From the NCBI GenBank assembly GCA_947461015.1, contig CANHIR010000017.1, forward strand, positions 1-17,775: a stretch of DNA of 17,775 nucleotides. Direction: 5' to 3'. The position numbers and the translations under genes are program-made. Shown here piece by piece: positions 5,399-12,803 of the stretch. This DNA comes from Bacteroidota bacterium (GTDB lineage Bacteria > Bacteroidota > Bacteroidia > Chitinophagales > Chitinophagaceae). Positions within the stretch are counted from its first letter, which is position 1; each line of letters opens with the position of its first letter. The notes under the pieces were generated by a model. The model made no database searches and was not told the DNA's origin. It saw nothing but the letters and a program-made list of their open reading frames with translations.

Positions 5399-6751
5399 TT
5401 ATTTTTTAAATAATCGTTTCCACCATGGAGTTGAATTGTCTGCATCTTTGCTTGCGGCGTCATAACCAAAGGCAGAGGACACGCATCTAAATCCAATGGA
5501 GCTACTTGATTTGTCTTGGTCTAAGTATCTTCTGGTACCAATGTTTAACCAATAAGGACGGTCTTTCCAACTGCCTCCTTTATAAACTCTTGATTTATTA
5601 GAAATAAGGGTACTTACTTCAGAATCATATGAAGCTAGTGTAGGTTCGTCACCATCCAATGTACTATCACCACGATATGGATTCATGTCATTAACATCTC
5701 TGCTACTTAAGGGTCTGTATATATCAGCTACCCATTCGTTAACATTGCCACTAATATTATATAAGCCAAGTTTGTTCTGTAAATAGCTATTTACTTTTGC
5801 TGGGAAACCAGCGCCGTCATTAGAATAACCAATCATGCCCATGTAGTCTCCATTTCCACTTTTGAAATTTGCCATGTACATACCTTGTTTTCCTTTCTTT
5901 GTATTTCTTAAGTCTTCCACACCTACACCGCCCCATGGATATGGAGAATCTGATTCAACTACACTTGCTTTGGAAAATTTTGAGTTAGCACCTGCTTTTT
6001 GGTTATTGAAGTTAGAAACATAGTTTTTTGAACTTGAAACCTTTGCAGCATATTCCCACTCGGCTTCGGTAGGTAATCTAAAGTCAGGTTTAACAATGTA
6101 TTCTTCGTCTGATTTTATTTTCTTGGTAGTTGCTGGTGCTGCAGGATTAGCGGCGTTAGCTACAGCTGTAGCAGGGGTTCCTGTTGCATCCGCTAATTTA
6201 CCCATGTATGGAGTTGTTTTTGGATCTGGGATTAAACCATAGCTAAATAAAATATTTTCATTTGCCCTGTCTGTTCTCCATCTGCAATAATTATTGGCTT
6301 GAATCCAGCTTACACCAACTACAGGATAGTCATTAAATGCCTTTGCTCTAAAATAACCTTGTACCATTGGTTCATTGTATGCAAGTGGTTCTCTCCAAAC
6401 CAATGTGTCTGGAAGCGCGTCTTTCACTAGGCCAGCATATTGTTGACCAGCTTTTTCTAACCAATGTATATAATCACGATATTTTTTATTGCTAACCTCA
6501 TATTTGTCAATTCTAAATGTACTAACCGTTGCTCTTCTGTATGGGTTATTCCATTGTCTCATTTCACTTTCCTCGGTATTCATTCCTATGGCATAGGTTC
6601 CACCACGAACAAGTGCCATATCTTGGAAAGGATCAATTTTTTTTGCCGCTAATTGAATTGACTTTGCATCCTTTGTTTCAGAATTAGAAATAAAAGAGGG
6701 GCCCAATAATAAAAGCGCAAAAAACAATAAAATACTGTTGATAAAATTCAT
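5399..6751 (-). CDS. gldJ: GldJ-like gliding/type IX secretion protein (FGE-sulfatase fold)
   Basis: A 450-residue protein with the formylglycine-generating-enzyme fold, assigned to GldJ by sequence style and by lying head-to-head with porU-porV. In Flavobacterium GldJ is needed for gliding and for stability of the secretion component GldK. Visible signatures are GGTYAIGMNTEE (50-61), IDKYEVSN (81-88), ALPDTLVWREPLAYNEP (112-128), DYPVVGVSWIQANNYCRWRT (141-160), FRLPTEAEWEYAA (224-236), GLYNISGNVNEWVADIYRP (329-347) and IGFRC (419-423). The stretch where active FGEs carry the copper cysteines reads GGSWKDRPYWLNIGTRR (392-408), without cysteine, so it is probably structural. The N-terminus has a hydrophobic stretch (about 5-20) but no lipobox; the first Cys is 156. 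An Ala/Thr/Pro-rich insert spans about 186-210. GldK is the main alternative assignment. First gene of a four-gene leftward operon. Confidence 0.85.
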   Translation of the reverse strand: MNFINSILLFFALLLLGPSFISNSETKDAKSIQLAAKKIDPFQDMALVRGGTYAIGMNTEESEMRQWNNPYRRATVSTFRIDKYEVSNKKYRDYIHWLEKAGQQYAGLVKDALPDTLVWREPLAYNEPMVQGYFRAKAFNDYPVVGVSWIQANNYCRWRTDRANENILFSYGLIPDPKTTPYMGKLADATGTPATAVANAANPAAPATTKKIKSDEEYIVKPDFRLPTEAEWEYAAKVSSSKNYVSNFNNQKAGANSKFSKASVVESDSPYPWGGVGVEDLRNTKKGKQGMYMANFKSGNGDYMGMIGYSNDGAGFPAKVNSYLQNKLGLYNISGNVNEWVADIYRPLSSRDVNDMNPYRGDSTLDGDEPTLASYDSEVSTLISNKSRVYKGGSWKDRPYWLNIGTRRYLDQDKSSSSIGFRCVSSAFGYDAASKDADNSTPWWKRLFKK

Positions 6752-6865
6752 ATAAAAAGTTTAAGCTAAATCTTAAAAAATGCTGATGCGAATATAGTTC
6801 GTTTTTTATTTATTTAATCATCACAAACACATAAACTTATGTTAGTAAAATCTTAATTTTAGCCT

Positions 6866-9800
6866 ATGATAAGGGCAAGAATCTATATTTTAATGTTTTT
6901 TTTAACATTTACCACCTACTCAATGGCTCAGATAAGCCCATTGGCGAAGGGGAAGTGGGCAAAAATTGCAGTAAAAAAACAAGGGATTTTTAAACTTACT
7001 GGCACACAATTAAGAACCTTAGGATTTACCTTACCAATTGCCTCCACTCAAATTCAGTTATTTGGCTATGATCAAATTCATTTAACGGAAAAAGTGCCAA
7101 CTGCACCCAAAACAGGTTTTACTGAAAATGCATTAAAAATAAATGACGGGGGAGATGGTCAAATTGATGATGTAGACCATATTTTATTTTATGCCGATGG
7201 ACCCGTTCAATGGTTACCTAATGACACAAAACATTTTGATCACCTTATTACAGATTCCGTTTTTTATTTTTTAACCATTGGAAATAATGGAAAAAGAATT
7301 GCTGCGCAAAACATTCCAAGAAATAATTATACAACTAGGGATTTATTTACGCAACATATTTTATTTGAAAGAGATAGCATTTCCCTATTAAATAGTGGTA
7401 AGGTTTTTTGGGGAGCACCAATGGGCGTAGGACAAGCTAAGCAAAGTCAGTTCACGTATCAAGTAAATACAAGTGGCATGAATGCCCAGTCTTCAATTAA
7501 AGCATTTGCACATTTAGCATCAACGTCATACACCACTGGCGGGCAGTTTGATTTTTATTGGAATGATCAATTGACGCATACTACTAAGCTGCAACCAGTA
7601 TCTGGTTTCCTTTTTGACGACATAGCCAAAGAAGTGGTAGATAGTTTTATTGTAACCAATGCGCAAGCCTGGCCTAGTAAAAGCAATCTTAAAGTTGGTT
7701 ATACTAGTTCAAATGCATCTGCAACAGGGTGGATTGATTACGTTGAATTAAATGTGTATAAACCAATTGGTTTTTGGCAGGATAGCAGTATTGCATTTTC
7801 CATTGAAAAGGATTTTCAAAAAGGACAAATAGTAAATTGTAAAATTCAGGATTTAGATGCTTCGTCTATTATTTGGAATATAACCAATTCGGAAAGTCCT
7901 ATGCAAATTGATTGGCAATTTGAAAATACAAGTACGGCAAGTTTTATACAACAAACCGACACCATTGTGCGCTTTTTTGGAGTGAAGCAAAATGCCTTTG
8001 AATCGCCCATATTAATTGGAGCAATTGCCAATCAGGATATGGTTAATATTTCAGGAGAGGTGAATTATGTAATTGTTGCAGCGCCCGCTTATATAGAGCA
8101 AGCAAAAAAATACCAACAATTTCAAGAAGCTACTTTTGGAAGAAAAACAAGCGTTGTAAATGCCAAATTATTATACAATGAATTTTCGGGAGGGCAGCCT
8201 TCTCCCATAGCGATACGTAATTACCTAAAATATTTAAGCAATAGCGCTTTGCGATATAATTTTAAAGTACCGGATTATTTATTATTGATTGGAATGGGGA
8301 ATTTTAATCCTAAAAAAATGAATATTGATTTTGAATTGCCCGTTTATGAAAATAACAATGCTACTTCCATACTTTCAAGTTTTTCATCGGACGATTTCTT
8401 TGCAATTTTAGAAAACAATGACGATATCAATAATTACAATGCTGTTAAACGTTTGAATATTGCTACAGGTCGAATTCCAGCAAGAACAAGCGCAGAAGCG
8501 GATAGTGTTATTAATAAATTAATAAATTATCAATTGTCTAAAAGTGGGGGAGCTTGGGAAAATAAAATCACCTGGATTGCGGATGACGGAGACTACAATT
8601 TACATTTACAAGATGCAGAATATATTGTAAACCGCCTGCAAAGCAAAGCACCTCAATGGAATCATAATAAAATTTATTTGGATTTATTTCCTGCAGTTTC
8701 TAATAGTTCAGGAAACACATTTCCATTGGCAAGCAATGCTTTACAACAAGGAGTCCGGGATGGGACATTGCTTATTAATTATACTGGGCATGGAAATTAT
8801 CTTAGATTGTCTGAAGAAAGTGTGATTGCGCAATCGCAGTTTGAAAGTTGGGACAATAAAGACAAATTACCCTTGCTAGTAACAGCTTCCTGTAATTTCG
8901 CACCCTATGATCAGCCCAATCTAAATGCCATTGCCTGGGATGCATTTATGAAAAATAGTAAAGGTGTAATTGGTTTAGTGGCAGCAAACAGACTTGTTTT
9001 TGCTTATAGTAATAAACAAATAAATGATTTATTTATTCAGCAATTGTTGGTAAGTGATTCTACAGGTCATAGAGGCAGTATTGGACAAGCATTGATGGCA
9101 GCTAAAAACCAAAATTGGTCACAAGGGGGTGACAGGGTGAATGATTTTAAATTTAGTATCATTGGAGATCCGGCTATGTCTTTGCAAGCACCCAACAATC
9201 AAATCATTGTTGAATCTTTAGGAGGAAAACCATTCAAAGGCACTGACACTTTGTTGTCTGGAAATGCCTATCAAATAAAAGGGCTCTTACAAAAAGGTTC
9301 AAGTATTAAAACCAATTTTAATGGTGTATTATCCTTAACTATTTATGATGCGGTGAAGTATAAAAACACCTTGGCCAATCAAACCACAAGTATGGTGGTG
9401 CCCATTGCAGTACAAGATAATATTTTGTTTAAAGGGAAGTCAACTATTAAAAATGGACAATTCAATGCAGATTTTATTTTACCTGCACAGGTGGCAAATA
9501 CTTCAAGCCCTATTAAAATTGAATTGGCCGCGAGTAGTGGGGAAAATGATGCAATACTCATTTTGGATAATGTTTTTGTAAAGCCCAATCAATCCCTAAA
9601 TAACAAAGATACTTTGGGTCCAACCATGTCGCCATATTTAAATGATCCTTATTTTAAACAAGGAAAATGGGCTGCTCCTAATTCGGAATTAAACGTTCAA
9701 TTATGGGATAGTTCAGGTATTCAAACATCTGGTAATGCTTTAGGACATGATTTAGCCATTTGGATGGATGGGAATCCAGTACCTATTGTAATAAACAATT

Positions 9801-10258
9801 ATTTTGTAGCCGATATGGATTCTTATAAGTCAGGTAAGGTAGTGTATACGCTTCCTACATTATCGGCAGGGAAGCATTCCATTGTAATTAAAGCTTGGGA
9901 TTTACTTGGAAATGGAAGTAAAGACACCTTGATTTTTGAGGTTCCAAAATCCAATGCAATACTTTTTAGGAATGCTGTGAATTTCCCCAATCCATTTAAA
10001 GTGCAAACAAAATTTGGGTTTGAAACCAACCAAATAGGAAAGCCACTTGATATTGTGCTTAATATATATAGTCAGGATGGTTTTTTACATTATTCAAATA
10101 AATGGAGTGTTGTGAATCCAAACACGCAAATATATATGGATTGGGACGGCAAATCCAATTCGGGAAACATGATTCCACCTGGCGTATACCATTATCAATT
10201 TATTATAAAAACGGAGTCAGGAACCTCCATTTTGGCTAATTCTTTTCTCAAACTATAA
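6866..10258 (+). CDS. porU: Type IX secretion sortase PorU (C25 gingipain-like)
   Basis: Cell-surface cysteine protease/sortase of the type IX secretion system. It removes the C-terminal signal of cargo and attaches cargo to the outer membrane anchor. It is 1130 residues long with a signal peptide ending near SMAQ (18-21). A long beta-rich N-terminal region (about 25-395) precedes the C25 domain (about 400-775). The catalytic histidine is His642 in INYTGHGNY and the nucleophile is Cys676 in LVTASCNFAPYDQ; LVAANRLVFAYS and FSIIGDPAMSLQ close the domain. Beta domains follow, and the last about 90 residues start with NFPNPFKVQTKF and end GVYHYQFIIKTESG, an FlgD-like/C-terminal-signal fold. Both catalytic residues are intact. 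It is divergent from gldJ (114-base gap) and 47 bases before porV. A TAATTTTA at 6854-6861 is one base off the -7 consensus. Confidence 0.93.
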   Translation: MIRARIYILMFFLTFTTYSMAQISPLAKGKWAKIAVKKQGIFKLTGTQLRTLGFTLPIASTQIQLFGYDQIHLTEKVPTAPKTGFTENALKINDGGDGQIDDVDHILFYADGPVQWLPNDTKHFDHLITDSVFYFLTIGNNGKRIAAQNIPRNNYTTRDLFTQHILFERDSISLLNSGKVFWGAPMGVGQAKQSQFTYQVNTSGMNAQSSIKAFAHLASTSYTTGGQFDFYWNDQLTHTTKLQPVSGFLFDDIAKEVVDSFIVTNAQAWPSKSNLKVGYTSSNASATGWIDYVELNVYKPIGFWQDSSIAFSIEKDFQKGQIVNCKIQDLDASSIIWNITNSESPMQIDWQFENTSTASFIQQTDTIVRFFGVKQNAFESPILIGAIANQDMVNISGEVNYVIVAAPAYIEQAKKYQQFQEATFGRKTSVVNAKLLYNEFSGGQPSPIAIRNYLKYLSNSALRYNFKVPDYLLLIGMGNFNPKKMNIDFELPVYENNNATSILSSFSSDDFFAILENNDDINNYNAVKRLNIATGRIPARTSAEADSVINKLINYQLSKSGGAWENKITWIADDGDYNLHLQDAEYIVNRLQSKAPQWNHNKIYLDLFPAVSNSSGNTFPLASNALQQGVRDGTLLINYTGHGNYLRLSEESVIAQSQFESWDNKDKLPLLVTASCNFAPYDQPNLNAIAWDAFMKNSKGVIGLVAANRLVFAYSNKQINDLFIQQLLVSDSTGHRGSIGQALMAAKNQNWSQGGDRVNDFKFSIIGDPAMSLQAPNNQIIVESLGGKPFKGTDTLLSGNAYQIKGLLQKGSSIKTNFNGVLSLTIYDAVKYKNTLANQTTSMVVPIAVQDNILFKGKSTIKNGQFNADFILPAQVANTSSPIKIELAASSGENDAILILDNVFVKPNQSLNNKDTLGPTMSPYLNDPYFKQGKWAAPNSELNVQLWDSSGIQTSGNALGHDLAIWMDGNPVPIVINNYFVADMDSYKSGKVVYTLPTLSAGKHSIVIKAWDLLGNGSKDTLIFEVPKSNAILFRNAVNFPNPFKVQTKFGFETNQIGKPLDIVLNIYSQDGFLHYSNKWSVVNPNTQIYMDWDGKSNSGNMIPPGVYHYQFIIKTESGTSILANSFLKL

Positions 10259-10305
10259 TTTATAAGCTCCTTTGATTATCTTTAGGTACCCCTTAACTCA
10301 AATAC

Positions 10306-11445
10306 ATGATGCATTTAAATAAGCTCAGAAATATTGTATTGGTAGCATTTTTAATGTTATGCTGTGACCAAGTTAACGCTCAGGCCACACGGTTAAAATT
10401 ACAAAGTACTGCTGTACCTTTTATGATGATTTCACCCGATGCACGTTCTGGGGGTATGGGTAATTTATCCTTGGGTATGTCTCCTGAAGCAAATGACTTG
10501 TTTGGAAATACAGCGAAGCTTAGTTATTTGAAAGAACCAAGAGGCTTTTTAATTAATTATACTCCTTGGTTAAAAGACTTAGGTTTAAGTGATGTTTACT
10601 TGGCTAGTGCAGGTTATTATAAACAACTAAATGAGCAAAGTACCATAAATACCTCGTTGCGTTTTTTTAGTTTAGGTAATATTGATTTTACCGATGAGTC
10701 GGGTAGTGCAACTTTGCCATCCCAAAGACCCAATGAGTTTAGTTATGATGTTGGTTATAGTTTATTGTTAAATGAAAAATTAAGTATTGGAGCAACACTT
10801 AGATATATCCATTCTAAATTAGTGCAGGGTTCTTTTGGGTCTACTGCAATTAATTATAAAGCTGGCAACACAATTTCAGGAGACATCAGTTTGTTTTATA
10901 AACAAAATTATGATTTGCAAGGTTTTCATGCTGGACTGTTACTTTCTAATTTAGGTGGCAAAATCAGTTATTCTAATGAAACAAAAAACAAATATTTTAT
11001 TCCTGCTAATGTTGGTATTGGAGTTGGGTATTTAAATAAAATAGATGCGGATAATGCTATAGAATTTGGAATTGATGTAAATAGATTAATGGTTCCAGCC
11101 AGTCCTGACAATACAGATGCCGATGCAGTTAATAATTATTTTAGTCAATCGGTGCTAAATAGTTATTTTAATTCGTTCTCTGCTAAATATGGCGTTCCGT
11201 TTTCTGAATCATTAAAAGCCTCTATTGGTATTGAATACAATTATACCGATCGCTTTTACCTTAGGGGAGGTTATTTTATGGATAATAATAAAAACCTTGG
11301 AAACATGCAATATTTCACATTGGGCACTAGTTTCCAATATCAACAATCCAAGTTTAACATAAGCTATTTGGTTCCTTCTGGTGGAGGAATTACAAAAAAC
11401 CCGCTTTCAAATACCTTGCGTTTTGGAACCGTTTTCTATTTTTAA
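10306..11445 (+). CDS. porV: Type IX secretion outer-membrane protein PorV (LptO)
   Basis: Outer-membrane beta barrel of the FadL-like PorV family. It carries cargo from the secretion pore to the PorU attachment complex. The 379-residue protein has a signal peptide cleaved near VNAQA (residues 23-27), then the family signature TAVPFMMISPDARSGGMGN, with PDARSG as the most conserved part. Alternating aromatic/glycine strands continue to a terminal strand ending TLRFGTVFYF, whose final aromatic residue is the expected barrel-insertion signal. Start at the ATG at 10306; a second ATG follows immediately at 10309. The gap to porU is 47 bases. A near-consensus TATCTTTA (10277-10284) in it could give extra porV transcription, fitting the higher demand for a shuttle than for the sortase, but that is inference. 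Confidence 0.93.
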   Translation: MMHLNKLRNIVLVAFLMLCCDQVNAQATRLKLQSTAVPFMMISPDARSGGMGNLSLGMSPEANDLFGNTAKLSYLKEPRGFLINYTPWLKDLGLSDVYLASAGYYKQLNEQSTINTSLRFFSLGNIDFTDESGSATLPSQRPNEFSYDVGYSLLLNEKLSIGATLRYIHSKLVQGSFGSTAINYKAGNTISGDISLFYKQNYDLQGFHAGLLLSNLGGKISYSNETKNKYFIPANVGIGVGYLNKIDADNAIEFGIDVNRLMVPASPDNTDADAVNNYFSQSVLNSYFNSFSAKYGVPFSESLKASIGIEYNYTDRFYLRGGYFMDNNKNLGNMQYFTLGTSFQYQQSKFNISYLVPSGGGITKNPLSNTLRFGTVFYF

Positions 11446-11498
11446 TTGACGCTTTGTTAAAACGTATTCCCACTGACTCAAATTCCTTAGTTTTTGCC

Positions 11499-11506
11499 TA
11501 TTTTTG
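11499..11506 (+). promoter_or_regulatory. Predicted -7 promoter element of dut, inside a tandem decamer repeat
   Basis: TATTTTTG matches TAnnTTTG and ends six bases before the dut ATG at 11513. It is created by two tandem copies of the decamer TTTTTGCCTA at 11491-11510. The predicted start of transcription would be within a few bases of the ATG. No -33 TTTG is seen at 17-23 bases, so confidence is moderate. Confidence 0.4.
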
Positions 11507-11512
11507 CCTAAC

Positions 11513-11953
11513 ATGTCAATAAAGGTAAAAATTGTAAATAAAAGTCATCATGCATTGCCATCCTATGCAACTGCAGGATCTTCTGGACTTGATATTAAAG
11601 CGTTTCTTTCCGACCCTATTTCTATTTTACCCCTCCAAAGAATATTGGTGCCAACTGGCCTATTTGTGGAGATCCCCAATAATTTTGAAATTCAAATAAG
11701 ACCAAGAAGTGGTTTGGCAATTAAGCAGGGGATTACTTGTTTAAATACGCCAGGCACCATTGATGCTGATTATAGAGGTGAGATTAAAGTAATACTTATT
11801 AATTTATCCAATGAGCCACAAACTATTTTGGATGGAGATCGCATTGCACAAATGGTTTTACAACAAGTGGAAAAAGCCAATTGGGAGGAAGTGATGGAAT
11901 TAGAAAATACAGCAAGAGGGGAAGGTGGCTTTGGTCACACTGGAAAACAATAA
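11513..11953 (+). CDS. dut: Deoxyuridine 5'-triphosphate nucleotidohydrolase (dUTPase)
   Basis: Homotrimeric dUTPase that hydrolyses dUTP to dUMP and pyrophosphate, keeping uracil out of DNA and supplying dUMP for dTMP synthesis. The 146-residue protein has all five family motifs: [10 protein letters not shown] (21-30), RPRSGLA (63-69), [17 protein letters not shown] (77-93) with the catalytic Asp and Tyr, GDRIAQMV (108-115), and the C-terminal [12 protein letters not shown] (134-145), which closes over the substrate. I start at the ATG at 11513, since MSIKVKIVN is the natural opening; the TTG at 11504 lies within the promoter-like repeat. It is four bases before the DUF4292 gene, so the two are co-transcribed and probably translationally coupled. 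Confidence 0.96.
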   Translation: MSIKVKIVNKSHHALPSYATAGSSGLDIKAFLSDPISILPLQRILVPTGLFVEIPNNFEIQIRPRSGLAIKQGITCLNTPGTIDADYRGEIKVILINLSNEPQTILDGDRIAQMVLQQVEKANWEEVMELENTARGEGGFGHTGKQ

Positions 11954-11957
11954 TTAA

Positions 11958-12782
11958 ATGAAAAGACTCATCTCATATCTATTTGCTGGCTCCCTATTTT
12001 TAGTGGCTTGTACTACCTCAAGAAAAGTGCAAGTAATTAACGATGCGCTAAGTCAAAAAGATACCTCTACAAATCAGTTGTTATCAGAAAAAACAAAAGT
12101 AGATTCTGGAGCAATTGTCTCTGAAATATTTAACAAAATTGCTGCCACCAAACTGGATTACAATACTTTAAATGCAAAATTAAAAGTAAACTATGAAACA
12201 GTAGACAAGTCGGACGCATTTATGGCAAATGTGAGTATCAATAAGGGTAAAGGCATATTCATCATTGTAAAAGGTCCTATGGGGGTTATTGGACTCAAGG
12301 CGATAATTACCAATGATAGTGTGTTTTTATTTTATCCCTTAAATAAAAAATTAGATAAGCGGCCGTTGGCTTTCTTGCAAAACATAATAAAAATACCATT
12401 CTCATATAACACCATTGAGGACTTAATTGTAGGGAATCCTGTTTTTATGGATAATGCAAATATTGCATCTTATAAAACAAATAATAACAAGTTGCAAATT
12501 GGTTTAATGGGGCAGTTATTTAAAAACCTAATAAGTTTAAATGAGGATAACACTAAAGTACTTCATTTAAAGTTAGATGACATTGACTTAAACAAGCATC
12601 GAACCTGCGACATCACTTATTCCAATCACACGCCCGCTTTACAAAATCAATTTCCATTAAATAGAGATATTGCGATTGCTTCCCAGTCTAGATTTGAAAT
12701 TCATATTGAGGTTAAGGAATTTGCATTTAATGAACCATTAAAATATAACTTTGACCTACCTAAGCCAGGTAAAAGAAGATAG
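11958..12782 (+). CDS. DUF4292 family outer-envelope lipoprotein
   Basis: A 274-residue protein that I place in the Bacteroidota-specific DUF4292 lipoprotein group on overall sequence and on its usual position between dut and an M23/EnvC-type gene. Function is not established. The N-terminus MKRLISYLFAGSLFLVAC is a lipoprotein signal with Cys18 as the lipidated residue, followed by TTSRK. After a polar linker (about 20-50) the body is beta-rich (LNAKLKVNYE, ANVSINKGKGIFIIVKG, GVIGLKAIITNDSVFLFYP) and ends in the basic tail PKPGKRR. This single curved-sheet look recalls LolA/LolB-type lipoprotein carriers, but that is only an impression. It starts four bases after dut and ends 21 bases before the EnvC-like gene, clearly in one operon with both. 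Confidence 0.8.
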   Translation: MKRLISYLFAGSLFLVACTTSRKVQVINDALSQKDTSTNQLLSEKTKVDSGAIVSEIFNKIAATKLDYNTLNAKLKVNYETVDKSDAFMANVSINKGKGIFIIVKGPMGVIGLKAIITNDSVFLFYPLNKKLDKRPLAFLQNIIKIPFSYNTIEDLIVGNPVFMDNANIASYKTNNNKLQIGLMGQLFKNLISLNEDNTKVLHLKLDDIDLNKHRTCDITYSNHTPALQNQFPLNRDIAIASQSRFEIHIEVKEFAFNEPLKYNFDLPKPGKRR

Positions 12783-12803
12783 ATTTAAGGAAACGAATTA
12801 ACT

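Noticed and set aside
5395..5496. Longer IspF start upstream of 5394
   Set aside because: The extra 34 residues overlap the gldJ 3' end in another frame and do not resemble IspF; MKLRIGSGIDFH is the normal family start.
6464..6652. Plus-strand open frame of 62 codons inside gldJ
   Set aside because: Antisense shadow of a well-supported coding region, with no start context or family resemblance.
10271..10284. TTTG and TATCTTTA in the porU-porV gap as a full porV promoter
   Set aside because: The TTTG is only two bases from the octamer and the octamer has one mismatch, so only a weak internal promoter could be argued. It is mentioned under porV and not listed as a feature.
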